Assembly: GCA_963829545.1 (NCBI GenBank)
Contig: CAWHIX010000008.1
Coordinates: forward strand, 453,485-517,484
Reading direction: 5' to 3'
DNA: 64,000 nt
Source: JAXGXJ01 sp963829545
GTDB taxonomy: Bacteria > Actinomycetota > Thermoleophilia > RBG-16-64-13
A program made the translations under genes and the position numbers. The notes below the pieces were generated by a model. It was not told the origin of the DNA. It ran no database searches and saw only the letters and a program-made list of their open reading frames with translations. Below are positions 53,166 to 61,742 of this stretch, one piece after another. Position 1 is the first letter of the stretch. The number at the start of each line of letters is the position of its first letter.

Positions 53166-53357
53166 ATGGACACGCGGCAAATTAAGAGGGAAATTGTGGC
53201 GGTATTTATGGAAAGCCCCCTTTATTTCACTATTCCCCTTAAAAGGAGGCTGGAATTCATAATGTTCTTTTCACAACAACCCCTTTATAACCACATCTGT
53301 GAATTAAATGAACACCAGATGCTTGGAAAAAGTGTTTGGCAAGAGCTTAGTCATTGA
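53166..53357 (+). CDS. Small hypothetical protein
   Basis: 63 residues, MDTRQIKREIVAVFMESPLY onward, amphipathic and Leu/Phe-rich, with no recognised domain. AGGAG lies 10 nt upstream of ATG 53166. It sits in an AT-rich stretch before another small hypothetical gene. Support is only the Shine-Dalgarno and an ORF longer than expected by chance. Confidence 0.4.
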   Translation: MDTRQIKREIVAVFMESPLYFTIPLKRRLEFIMFFSQQPLYNHICELNEHQMLGKSVWQELSH

Positions 53358-53454
53358 TCAGTCTCAAATTAGGAATTTCTTAATTAAGGAAGTGAGGTCG
53401 GCCTTAAGGCAATTTATTGATAGATGAACTGCGAATAAAGTCTAAGGGGGTATT

Positions 53455-53808
53455 ATGCAAATACGAGGTTTGACGTGGAGGCAGATGCCCATGTGGCCGC
53501 CTGAATGGGGGATTTTAGACCAGGGAGTTGGTGAAGAAGGAGTGCTGGTAAATGTTCAACTCCGTCATGACCTAAAGCCGGCCTGCATATTTGTGGTAGC
53601 GAATTATCTTGGTGACATCAGGAAAGGTATTATTATCCTGGAAGACCTCGCTTACCTGGGTCGTCTGTATCACAAACTCAAAGGGAACATTGGCAGGCCA
53701 TTAACGGAAATTGGGGATTTAGAAATAGATTTTTATCCATCACTGGCAACCTCCGGACCAAAGCCAGCGCAGCCTCGTCACAGGCCCCTTTATCAAGAGT
53801 TTGTCTAG
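53455..53808 (+). CDS. Hypothetical protein
   Basis: 117 residues beginning MQIRGLTWRQMPMWPPEWGI, with a beta-rich middle (GVLVNVQLRHDLKPACIFVV, KGIIILEDLAYLGRLYHKL). AGGGGG about 5 nt upstream of ATG 53455, and a terminator-like hairpin 320 nt downstream. No known family recognised; composition is protein-like, so probably real. Confidence 0.58.
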   Translation: MQIRGLTWRQMPMWPPEWGILDQGVGEEGVLVNVQLRHDLKPACIFVVANYLGDIRKGIIILEDLAYLGRLYHKLKGNIGRPLTEIGDLEIDFYPSLATSGPKPAQPRHRPLYQEFV

Positions 53809-53894
53809 CATGGCAATTGACAGTTTATAATTCTATGGACGCAAGATTATCTTGCCTCCCTCGCTGATGTCAAGGCCTCCCCCTACTCCAAGAA

Positions 53895-53995
53895 ACTGAA
53901 ATCTTCCTCCCCACAAATGCCCCTGGAGGATATGGAGATTATGTCTGCAGCTTTTGCTGGCTCGGTGATAAGAGAAGGGTTTGGCAAGGTATCGC
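53895..53995 (-). repeat. Dispersed intergenic repeat, copy 5
   Basis: On the minus strand: CTTGCCAAACCCTTCTCTTA, TCACCGAGCCAGCAAAAGC, ATCTCCATATCCTCC, GGGGCATTTGTGGGGAGG. The stretch 53,809-54,377 contains only this copy and a hairpin. Confidence 0.75.
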
Positions 53996-54126
53996 CTTAT
54001 TATCCATAGCCTCTAAACCGTGCGTTTCTGTCCAACTTGTCTCGTCCAGAGCACCTTCCAATTCATTCCTCTTGATTCGGGACATTGAATGTGGCAAAAT
54101 ATAGTTAACTCGGTTAGCCCGTAGTA

Positions 54127-54150
54127 CCCCCAGCTCCCCCTGGGGGTTTT
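54127..54150 (+). terminator. Terminator-like hairpin
   Basis: CCCCCAG and CTGGGGG with a 6-nt loop, followed by TTTT. No plus-strand gene lies directly upstream except the hypothetical ending at 53808. Confidence 0.5.
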
Positions 54151-54377
54151 GGGGTCGGCCCGTTATCCTCCCCCATCGGACCGACCCTTTCTATTGCCGG
54201 TCTCTCCGTCATATTGTGGATGGCCTTATTTACCCAGGTTCCCCACCCAATCCCCCTTCATTTAACCATGACCTCCTCGATATAGATGCGGCCTTTAAAA
54301 ATTCCCCTTTTTTTTAATTGCCTTTTTATTTTTTAGGATTATTTTACGTTCACCTCATTTGACCAATGGAGAAGGCT

Positions 54378-54728
54378 ATGGAACGGCGGAGGCATCGGCG
54401 TGTCTACATTTCCATTCCCATCAAGTTCCGAATCCAACTACCCGAATCCCCGGAAGTTTTCTGGGTAAACTCTGGCGTTTTGAAAAATATAAGCGGCGGC
54501 GGATTCTATTTCGTGTCCAATGACACTCCGCCTCTGGAACCAGGCCAAGTCCGAGATTTCACCATCACACCGGCAGACGAAAGGCTCGGTTTTCCTGGTG
54601 CAACCTTTATTGATGCGATGAGTCGGGTTGTTCGCATCGACTCCCCATCATCAGGTGACCACGATATCGGAGTAGCTTTAGAGCTTTTGTCGGGAACCTT
54701 CTGTAACATTCCGATTAAGTCAACCTGA
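54378..54728 (+). CDS. PilZ-domain protein (c-di-GMP receptor)
   Basis: 116 residues, essentially a single PilZ domain: the ERRRHRRV motif (RxxxR) at the N-terminus and LKNISGGGFYF ([D/N]-x-S-x-x-G) bind c-di-GMP; the rest is the beta barrel ending DIGVALELLSG. ATG 54378 is chosen because GGAG lies 6 nt upstream; the frame is open from ATG 54366. The c-di-GMP riboswitch at 57,218 suggests this genome uses the same messenger nearby. Confidence 0.86.
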   Translation: MERRRHRRVYISIPIKFRIQLPESPEVFWVNSGVLKNISGGGFYFVSNDTPPLEPGQVRDFTITPADERLGFPGATFIDAMSRVVRIDSPSSGDHDIGVALELLSGTFCNIPIKST

Positions 54729-55099
54729 TCATTTATAAATTCCGCAGAATCCACCGCATTGCCTCAACCATGAGGGGTTCCGGAGACTGCCATCCTACCC
54801 TACACAGGCGACTGGCTATCTTATCCTCCCTCTGGCAGTTAAGGGCCGGATATTCCCCTTTTAGGAAACGCGACTGATCAATTCAGGTATCCCCCGATTG
54901 TTATCTCTAATTTTTCTATATATTCTTGGAATACTTTTTCGGTCCGTTCCATGATTACCGACCGGCTCAGATACCCTATCTGGCCGGTCACAGTTTATGG
55001 GGTCGCATTTCAACAACACACTTTTTGCAAGCACATAAAACCCTATCTGACATACAAATAGCCGCAGGAAGCTTAGTTCATCCAGATCATATCTATACT

Positions 55100-55256
55100 T
55101 TTTAGCCTGAAAAACTCCTGCCATTCCCGCCGGTGACCTGGCGTTCCCCCATCACCGACATCTGAAGTCATACGCCCCACAGATGCCCGCGTAAGAGATG
55201 CAGATCGTATATGCAGTTTTTGTTGGCTCGGTGATAAGGGAAGGTTTTGGCAAATT
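55100..55256 (-). repeat. Dispersed intergenic repeat, copy 6 (best preserved)
   Basis: Minus-strand blocks in order: AACCTTCCCTTATCACCGAG, GCATCTGTGGGGCGTATGAC, TTCAGATGTCGGTGATGGGG, GAACGCCAGGTCACCGGCGG and GAATGGCAGGAGTTTTTCAG. It occupies the gap 54,729-55,483, where no convincing gene is seen. Confidence 0.8.
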
Positions 55257-55483
55257 AGCAGCTATCCTACTGCCCGTTTCCTGATTAAATTACCGGACCT
55301 TTTATGCCTGGATTTTTTTAAAAAAGTGATTATTTTTATTAATATTCTCAGGAAAAGGCTGCTTGGGCGGAAGATCTCTTTAGGGTTTAAACTCGGGGAA
55401 AACCCCACAAAATCCTTTCCTGATCGTGGTGGCCAAGCCTGCAGCATAAATTTGGATGATAACAGGTTAAGGAGTAAGACGTC

Positions 55484-55801
55484 ATGAAATGGTACAGATT
55501 TCTTGTCCCGGCCGCCCTCATTTTCACCTTGGGATGCGGTGGCGACATTTCAACAGCTGCTGCCCCAAAGTCATCTTCAAGCTCTGAGTTCGACAAGTTC
55601 TGCCAGTCCATAGGGGCTAATGAAGGGAAGCTGGCACGGGAGAAATTCATAGCTCAGTCCCAGAACCAAGAGGCGGCTGCCGAGCTCTTTGACGCCTGCG
55701 ACACCCAAAAGAAGGGCTACCTTACCGAAGGGGATGTCAAGCCGGGTGACATGGATAGTTTGAAGCGTCAGGTGATCCCTCGCACTACTCCTCGATACTG
55801 A
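55484..55801 (+). CDS. Lipoprotein with an EF-hand-like loop
   Basis: 105 residues. A lipoprotein signal (FLVPAALIFTLGCGG, lipobox L-G-C) is followed by a Ser-rich linker. The C-terminal part carries FDACDTQKKGYLTEGDVKPG, which follows an EF-hand spacing (D-x-x-D-x-x-x-x-G-Y-L-x-x-x-D) with some non-canonical ligands. ATG 55484 has AAGGAG upstream. Calcium binding is plausible, not certain. Confidence 0.72.
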   Translation: MKWYRFLVPAALIFTLGCGGDISTAAAPKSSSSSEFDKFCQSIGANEGKLAREKFIAQSQNQEAAAELFDACDTQKKGYLTEGDVKPGDMDSLKRQVIPRTTPRY

Positions 55802-55861
55802 GCGCCTTCAATCAGGCTTTCACCTCACGCTGTCCCTGAAAGATGGCGACCAAAAACAAGA

Positions 55862-55925
55862 ACTGATATTGAGACCATATCCGCAGATTTTGCCGATCCG
55901 ATGATAAGTGAAGGGTTTGGCAAGC
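55862..55925 (-). repeat. Dispersed intergenic repeat, copy 7 (partial)
   Basis: Minus-strand GCTTGCCAAACCCTTCACTT, ATCATCGGATCGGCAAAATC; only the first third of the family is present. Confidence 0.65.
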
Positions 55926-55957
55926 TTAATCTCTATTTTTTATTGTAACTCCCCAAC

Positions 55958-55990
55958 AAAAAAGGCGAAGCCAGATATGACCCCGCCTTT
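55958..55990 (-). terminator. Terminator of the duplicated exported protein gene
   Basis: Minus strand AAAGGCG...CGCCTTT followed by TTTG after the T-run; located 16 nt past the stop at 56006. Confidence 0.72.
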
Positions 55991-56005
55991 ATCGTGCTTT
56001 CTCAG

Positions 56006-57157
56006 CTAATCTAATAGCAGGAAGAGCGAGCCGGGGATGGGGACCGCCTTGAACTTGCCGTAAATTCTAACTCCAAGATTAAGGTCGCTTGCATACCAGT
56101 AATCAATAGGGGGATCAGAAAGGTCATTTTTCGCATATACTGCTTCTCGGCTTAAAGGCTTAGTAGAAGGATTGGGCAAAGTGCCGTAAAAAAAGTGGTC
56201 TTTGGTCTCGAATGATACCCAATAGGTGCCTGCGGCCAAATTCACGCTTAACCCGGAAGGCCCGTACCAGCCTGCGTTAATCTTATAGGTTATGTCATCA
56301 TAAGTCTTAGGTATATAAAGTGATGTACGGGAGACTTCAGTGCCGGGCAGGTCGCTACCACTATTCGTATAGATGACAAAATCGGCATTCCCAGCATCTA
56401 TGCTGCCGATCCAACCCTGCACGTTCGTAACAGTACAGGGTCGAGAAAGAGAAAACTGGGCCGCGACGTATTGCCATTGATATTTTCCGTCAAAATTGCC
56501 ATAAGTAATTCCATATCCACCATACTCTGATGCGCTGGAACCGGTGTCCACTATTAAATTAGCGGAGACTGGGATGACATCGCCGTAAATTCTAACTCCA
56601 AGATTAAGGTCGCTTGCATACCAGTAATCAATAGGGGGATCAGAAAGGTCATTTTTCGCATATACTGCTTCTCGGCTTAAAGGCTTAGTAGAAGGATTGG
56701 GCAAAGTGCCGTAAAAAAAGTGGTCTTTGGTCTCGAATGATACCCAATAGGTGCCTGCGGCCAAATTCACGCTTAACCCGGAAGGCCCGTACCAGCCTGC
56801 GTTAATCTTATAGGTTATGTCATCATAAGTCTTAGGTATATAAAGTGATGTACGGGAGACTTCAGTGCCGGGCAGGTCGCTACCACTATTCGTATAGATG
56901 ACAAAATCGGCATTCCCAGCATCTATGCTGCCGATCCAACCCTGCACGCTCGTAAGAGTACTGGGCTGAGAAAGAGAAAACTGGGCCGCGACGTATTGCC
57001 ATTGATATTTTCCGTCAAAATTGCCATAAGTAATTCCATATCCACCATACTCTGATGCGCTGGAGCCGGTGTCCACTATTAAATTAGCGGAGACTGGATT
57101 TATAATGAAACATTGGAGTACCGCAGCCAAAACCAAGAAACCCATTATTTTCTTCAT
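56006..57157 (-). CDS. Exported PEP-CTERM-like protein made of two near-identical halves
   Basis: 383 residues. Signal peptide (KIMGFLVLAAVLQCFIINPVSA), then two copies of a 175-residue unit, each starting NLIVDTGSSASEYGGYGITY and containing WQYVAAQFSLS, VQGWIGSIDAGNADFVIYTN and AAGTYWVSFETKDHFFYG, a beta-sandwich-like exported domain. The C-terminus is AVPIPGSLFLLLD: the V-P-x-P motif and the beginning of a PEP-CTERM membrane helix, but it stops before the helix and Arg cluster finish. A one-base change could restore the sorting signal. A c-di-GMP riboswitch lies upstream. Confidence 0.82.
   Translation of the reverse strand: MKKIMGFLVLAAVLQCFIINPVSANLIVDTGSSASEYGGYGITYGNFDGKYQWQYVAAQFSLSQPSTLTSVQGWIGSIDAGNADFVIYTNSGSDLPGTEVSRTSLYIPKTYDDITYKINAGWYGPSGLSVNLAAGTYWVSFETKDHFFYGTLPNPSTKPLSREAVYAKNDLSDPPIDYWYASDLNLGVRIYGDVIPVSANLIVDTGSSASEYGGYGITYGNFDGKYQWQYVAAQFSLSRPCTVTNVQGWIGSIDAGNADFVIYTNSGSDLPGTEVSRTSLYIPKTYDDITYKINAGWYGPSGLSVNLAAGTYWVSFETKDHFFYGTLPNPSTKPLSREAVYAKNDLSDPPIDYWYASDLNLGVRIYGKFKAVPIPGSLFLLLD
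56057..57100. repeat. 525-bp tandem duplication inside the exported protein gene
   Basis: Two units offset by exactly 525 bp (175 codons), differing at only a few positions (for example GTTCGTAACAGTACAGGGTC versus GCTCGTAAGAGTACTGGGCT). The near-identity indicates a recent duplication or gene conversion. Confidence 0.93.
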
Positions 57158-57195
57158 GGCTCTTTTCCCTTAGAATCAAATATGAAGGAATTGAT

Positions 57196-57232
57196 AAAAA
57201 ACCCGTGCCGCCTTGTCAGGCAACCCGGCTGT
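57196..57232 (-). terminator. Riboswitch expression-platform terminator
   Basis: Minus strand CCGGGTTGCC pairs with GGCGGCACGG (one bulge, one mismatch) and is followed by GGTTTTTT. The 5' arm is also the 3' strand of the riboswitch, so the two structures are probably mutually exclusive. Confidence 0.65.
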
Positions 57233-57292
57233 CTCAGGTTAGGTTAGAGATCCGTGGCTTTCCGCCCCCGCCTTGCAGCGGGTTTGGCTTTT
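57218..57292 (-). ncRNA. Cyclic-di-GMP-I (GEMM) riboswitch
   Basis: On the minus strand the conserved GEMM-I elements occur in order: GCCAAACCCGCTGCAAGGCG (with a GNRA tetraloop GCAA), GGGGCGGAAAGCCACGG, then GACAGCCGGGTTGCC. The tetraloop, the AAAGCC core and the paired second stem match the family. It lies about 60 nt upstream of the exported protein gene's ATG (57157), so it likely controls that gene in response to c-di-GMP. Confidence 0.85.
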
Positions 57293-57775
57293 TCTGGAAT
57301 TTTATATCATTAGAGCTTATATAATTTGTCAAATAATTAGCTATTTAATTTATTTTTGCGAACTGGATGTCGATTTGGGACGATGCCAAACATTTCAGGG
57401 GGTTGCTTCCCGGGAATAATCTGCCATGGGGCAGAAAACCAGGAGACGTAAAATGCCAGCTCACTGCTATAGATGTGCACTTTAAGAGGCTTTGAGATGG
57501 TTTTGTTCTCCAGAGCATATCGCCTCTTTTCGACCTGATGGCCTCCTGCCCTCTCGGCCGATAATCCGTCTTCTTTGAAACGCGGACGCCAAAAATCGTT
57601 CCCCTCACAGCTACCCGTTCCAGATAACGAGTTGATAGCTATCATTTTTCAGGGTAAGGTGATAATTGTCGCAGGTGGCACGGTATCACTCTGAATACTA
57701 ACCACTGCGACCCAAAGTATTTAGATTTACTTCTTAACTTTAATCTTGGTAAAATCGCCTGGGGGGTAGGTCAAA
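57293..57775. other. Intergenic region, no supported gene
   Basis: AT-rich upstream region between the divergent exported protein and cytochrome genes. A 102-codon minus-strand ORF (57,337-57,645) has no recognised domain and no convincing Shine-Dalgarno. Promoters for both genes presumably lie here. Confidence 0.6.
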
Positions 57776-60202
57776 ATGCCCAGGCTTTTCGGCTTAACCG
57801 TCGGGGCGACATTAGCGGCCTTGGCCGTGATGGTTTGCCTTGTTAGCTTTGCAGGGGCGCAGGTCAAGTCGGCAGACCCTGGACTCCCCCAGGAACTCTC
57901 CCTCTACGCCGGCTCCAAGAGCTGCATTGAATGTCACGGGAAATTCTACCAGCTCTGGTCCACCTCCCGGCACGGGCTGGCCATGCAGCCATACAACCCG
58001 GAATTCTCCCGGGCCAACCTGACCCCTCAGGCAAAGGATCTAGTCATTGGTAAGTACCGTTATCGGGCCGATATTGGCCCCCAGGCCGGCTGGGTCCTGG
58101 AAACTGATCCTAAAGGGAAGAAAAAGAAATATCCCATCCTCCACGCCCTGGGCGGCAAGAACGTTTATTATTTTCTTACCCCTTTGGAGCGAGGACGCCT
58201 CCAGACCCTGCCGGTGGCCTATGACGTGCGCACCAAACAATGGTTTGACACCGCGGCCAGCGGGGTGCGCCATTTCGGCTCCAACCCGCCCGAGGCGCCG
58301 GTCCACTGGAAGGAATGGCCCTACACCTTCAACACTGCCTGCTTCAACTGCCATGTGAGCCAATTCAGCTCCAACTACGACCTGGCCACCGACACCTACC
58401 GCACCACCTGGGCAGAGCCGGGCATTAACTGCGAGACCTGCCACGGCCCCTCCAAAGAGCATAACGAAGTTATGCAGGCCGCACCTAAGGGCCAATTACC
58501 CCCGGACCTCAAGATCGTCAGCGTTAAAAAGTTCACCCATGAGCAGCACAACGCCTCATGCGGCTCTTGTCATGCCAAGACCTCCCCTCTCACCACGGTT
58601 TTTCCGCCCGGGAACCGGTTCTTGGACCACTTCGATCTCGTGACCCTGGAAAACCCGGACTACTATCCCGACGGGCGGGACCTGGGGGAAAACTATACCT
58701 ACACCACCTGGCTCATGAGCCCCTGCGTCAAAGCGGGCCAGCTGGACTGCGTCAAGTGCCACACCAGTAGCGGCCGCTACCGCTTTAAAGACGAGGCCAA
58801 AACCAACGACGCCTGCCTCCCCTGCCACGCTGAGCGGGTGGCCAAGGCCGCGGAGCACATCCATCATCCACCGGACAAGCCGGGAGTGCCCACCAAGTGT
58901 GTCTACTGTCACATGCCCATGACCGCCTTTGCCCGCATGAACCGGAGCGACCACTCCATGCTACCGCCGGCGCCGGCTGCATCCATAAAGTTTGGGTCGC
59001 CTAATGCCTGCAACCTCTGTCATAAAGACAAAGATGCGGCCTGGGCCGACCAGAACGTGCGGCAATGGCGCACCCGGGACTACCAGGCGCCGTTCCTTTA
59101 TCGGGCCGGCCTCGTCGATGCAGCCCGGAAGCGCGACTGGCAGAAAATCCCGGAGATGCTGGCCTATATCACGAGTCCGGAACGGGATGAGGTCTTCGCC
59201 GCCTCCCTTATTCGCCTGACTATGGCTGCTCAAGATGAGCGGGTGCTCGCCGCTCTGCTCAAAGCCAGTCAGGACTCCTCCCCCTTGGTGCGGGCCGCGG
59301 CGGCGGAAGCACTATCGGTGCGGCCGGGGCCAGAGAGCTTCCAGACCCTGGTTGCGGGCGCTGGAGACGGCTATCGGCTGGTGCGGGTGCGGGCCGCGGC
59401 CTCTCTGGCCCGTTATCCTACCGCCTGGGTTCAGGGCGAGGATCAGGATAAGGTGAAGAAGGCCACAGACGAGTACCTGGCCTCTCTCACGGCTAGGCCG
59501 GACCAATGGAGTTCCCATTACAACCTGGGAAATTACTATCTCAACCGGGGGGAGGTCAAGGAGGCCCTGGCCGCTTATGACACCGCGCTCAAGATCGAGC
59601 CACGGGCGGCCCTCGTAATGGTCAACGCCGCTATGGCTTACGCCCAAACAGGTGAGAAGAAGCAGGCGGAGAAGTTCCTCCAGAAGGCCATTAAAGTTGC
59701 CCCGGACAACGGTGCGGCGCACTTCAATCTGGGGCTGCTCAAGGCTGAGCAGAACCAGGCCAAGGAGGCCGAGTGGGAGCTTAAGGAAGCCTTCCGCCTC
59801 GACCCCAAGATGGCGCCGGCGGCCTATAACCTCTGCATCCTTAGCGCCAAGGATCGCCCCAAGGAAGCCCTGTCCTGGTGCAAGAAGGCAGTGGAACTGA
59901 ACCCCCAGGAGCCTAAATACGCCTATACCCTGGCCTTCTACCAGAAGGAGCAAGGGGACCTTAAGAATGCTGCGGCGACTTTGCAGGATATTCTGGCGCG
60001 GCAGCCCGGCTTTGTGGACGGATATCTGTTGTTGGCGGAGATTTACACGCAACAAGGAGCACCCCAAGAAGCCGAGAAGTTGCTGCGCCGGGTTCTGCAA
60101 GGGGAAAATCTGCTGGCCCGGGAGCGGGGCCGTCTGGAGGCGGCGCTGGAAAATTTGACTAACTTACCAACTCCGAAGCCCGGCTCGCCTGATAAGCGGT
60201 AA
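57776..60202 (+). CDS. Octaheme c-type cytochrome with HEAT and TPR domains
   Basis: 808 residues. A signal peptide (ATLAALAVMVCLVSFAGAQ) is followed by eight C-x2-C-H heme sites: CIECH, CFNCH, CETCH, CGSCH, CVKCH, CLPCH, CVYCH and CNLCH. Residues ~420-560 have HEAT-like alpha repeats (DSSPLVRAAAAEALSVRPGP), and residues ~565-790 have about six TPRs (WSSHYNLGNYYLNRGEVKEAL and following). A periplasmic electron carrier or reductase with a protein-docking tail is likely. ATG 57776. Related to the multiheme-TPR proteins common in Deltaproteobacteria; the redox partner is unknown. Confidence 0.9.
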   Translation: MPRLFGLTVGATLAALAVMVCLVSFAGAQVKSADPGLPQELSLYAGSKSCIECHGKFYQLWSTSRHGLAMQPYNPEFSRANLTPQAKDLVIGKYRYRADIGPQAGWVLETDPKGKKKKYPILHALGGKNVYYFLTPLERGRLQTLPVAYDVRTKQWFDTAASGVRHFGSNPPEAPVHWKEWPYTFNTACFNCHVSQFSSNYDLATDTYRTTWAEPGINCETCHGPSKEHNEVMQAAPKGQLPPDLKIVSVKKFTHEQHNASCGSCHAKTSPLTTVFPPGNRFLDHFDLVTLENPDYYPDGRDLGENYTYTTWLMSPCVKAGQLDCVKCHTSSGRYRFKDEAKTNDACLPCHAERVAKAAEHIHHPPDKPGVPTKCVYCHMPMTAFARMNRSDHSMLPPAPAASIKFGSPNACNLCHKDKDAAWADQNVRQWRTRDYQAPFLYRAGLVDAARKRDWQKIPEMLAYITSPERDEVFAASLIRLTMAAQDERVLAALLKASQDSSPLVRAAAAEALSVRPGPESFQTLVAGAGDGYRLVRVRAAASLARYPTAWVQGEDQDKVKKATDEYLASLTARPDQWSSHYNLGNYYLNRGEVKEALAAYDTALKIEPRAALVMVNAAMAYAQTGEKKQAEKFLQKAIKVAPDNGAAHFNLGLLKAEQNQAKEAEWELKEAFRLDPKMAPAAYNLCILSAKDRPKEALSWCKKAVELNPQEPKYAYTLAFYQKEQGDLKNAAATLQDILARQPGFVDGYLLLAEIYTQQGAPQEAEKLLRRVLQGENLLARERGRLEAALENLTNLPTPKPGSPDKR

Positions 60203-60245
60203 GGGAAGCGGGATCGGGAGGCCTGGCCCAGGTCCCGATGATGGT

Positions 60246-61742
60246 TCAAGTCTTGAGGCCGGCTAGGCGCAAGCCGTCCAGGAGGCCGTCGATCAGGTAG
60301 GGGAATTTGGCATAGCAGCTGATCAGAAAGGGACCGGCGGTGGGGAAATCCGGCCTGAGGCGGAGCAACTCCGCCAACGCCTGGGCTCCTTCTTTTTTTC
60401 TGCCCAAACGGCCTAAGGCCGCAGCCCTGAGCAGCGGGTCCCAGAATAGTTGAGGCATCTGAAAGGCCATGGCCTCCTGATAGGCTTCCTCGCACTGTTC
60501 CTGGAGAAAAAAATAAAAAAATGGCGCCATGTGAAACCATCCTGGGAAGTGGGGATTCAGCGCTATGCCTTTTTCCAGTATGGTCAGTCCCCGCTCCCAT
60601 TCGCCATACAGCGCCAGGAGCCAGCCAAGAAACCCGATGAGACCGGCGGCATTGGGGTTGAGGGCCAATGCGGTTTCAGCTTCCGCTAAAAACAACTCCC
60701 GCTCATTACAGAAGAAGTACACATGAGCCAGGGCTGTCCTGGCGATCTGGTTCTCCGGTTCCAGGGCCGCCCCTTTCTGGGCCGCGGACAGGGCTCGTTC
60801 CAGGGGGGCGTCCATGGGAGCTAAATGCAGCGAGTAGCTTTGCGCATAAAGAAATGCCAATAAGCTCCAGGCGAAGCCGAATTCTGGTTCCCGAGTGACT
60901 GCCTGTTCCAGCACCTTCAAGGTCTCGGCGAAAGTCTCGGGACTCATGACGGTGACATGATGATAGAACCGCAGGAAGGCCTCATAGGTCTCAAGTGTTT
61001 CAGGGGGCTTCCGGCGGGACTCCCGGGAAAGAGTTTGCAAGATGACACCGTACAGGCTGCCGATTCTGGCCGCCACCTGTTGCGCGATTTCCTCCTGTAG
61101 GGCGATGAGACTGTCAGCCTTGAGTTCCCGGCAATAGTGCTCCCCCCAGACCCGCTGGCCGTTTTGCGTATCCACCACGTGGAGATTAATCTTCACGGTT
61201 TTGGCATCCTTCCGGATGCTGCCCTCCACCAGAAAACGCACCCCCAGATCCTGGCCCGCGGTTCGGGGGTCTATCTTCTTTCCCTTCCACCGCCGGGTGG
61301 ACTCATAGGCGATGACCCGCAAATCCTGATAGCGGGCCAGTTCACTGGTCAATTCTTCCGCCAGGCCTTCGGTAAAATACTCCTGCTTGCGGTCGCCCAT
61401 CAGGTTGAGTAAGGGCATTACCGCCACGGAGGGGCCTGAGGGGAGCGCCAGAAATGGCTCTTGGCGAACTGCAGACATGACAACGCCTGCGCCCTCCTGC
61501 CTCGAAACCGAGCGGAAAATGGGCACATAAGAGCCCTTGGGCACCTTGATGACAACCACCCCATCGCTCTTTCCCTGGCCCCGGTAGTACTGCTCAAGGG
61601 CTCGGCGCAGCCTGCCTGCCATAATCCGAACGATGGGGTCCAGGTTCGGGTCAAAGTCCGCTTTCAAGCTCCACGCTGCGGCTGGAGCAGCGACATCATC
61701 ATAAAGGAGGTTGTATGAAAAATCGGCAAAGCAAGTTGGCAA
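60246..61742 (-). CDS. TPR protein with TolB/FlgO-like N-domain, probable regulator (N-terminus uncertain)
   Basis: 498 residues in the open frame. The N-terminal part DFDPNLDPIVRIMAGRLRRAL and VVIKVPKGSYVPIF is the end of a winged-helix-associated segment found in adenylate-cyclase-like regulators. Next comes the SVAVMPLLNLMGDRKQEYFT ... RDLRVIAYEST-type domain (integral membrane/TolB-like), then several TPRs. Family members carry more sequence before DPIVR, and the 5' end overlaps the divergent gene at 61715, so the start is either within the ORF or lost to an indel. Likely a cytosolic transcription or signalling regulator. Confidence 0.7.
   Translation of the reverse strand: MPTCFADFSYNLLYDDVAAPAAAWSLKADFDPNLDPIVRIMAGRLRRALEQYYRGQGKSDGVVVIKVPKGSYVPIFRSVSRQEGAGVVMSAVRQEPFLALPSGPSVAVMPLLNLMGDRKQEYFTEGLAEELTSELARYQDLRVIAYESTRRWKGKKIDPRTAGQDLGVRFLVEGSIRKDAKTVKINLHVVDTQNGQRVWGEHYCRELKADSLIALQEEIAQQVAARIGSLYGVILQTLSRESRRKPPETLETYEAFLRFYHHVTVMSPETFAETLKVLEQAVTREPEFGFAWSLLAFLYAQSYSLHLAPMDAPLERALSAAQKGAALEPENQIARTALAHVYFFCNERELFLAEAETALALNPNAAGLIGFLGWLLALYGEWERGLTILEKGIALNPHFPGWFHMAPFFYFFLQEQCEEAYQEAMAFQMPQLFWDPLLRAAALGRLGRKKEGAQALAELLRLRPDFPTAGPFLISCYAKFPYLIDGLLDGLRLAGLKT

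Noticed and set aside
54861..55124. 87-codon minus-strand ORF overlapping the dispersed repeat
   Set aside because: Its start lies inside repeat copy 6 and similar peptide strings arise from the other copies, so it reflects the repeat, not a gene.
57337..57645. 102-codon minus-strand ORF upstream of the riboswitch gene
   Set aside because: No domain, no convincing Shine-Dalgarno, composition like the surrounding intergenic DNA.
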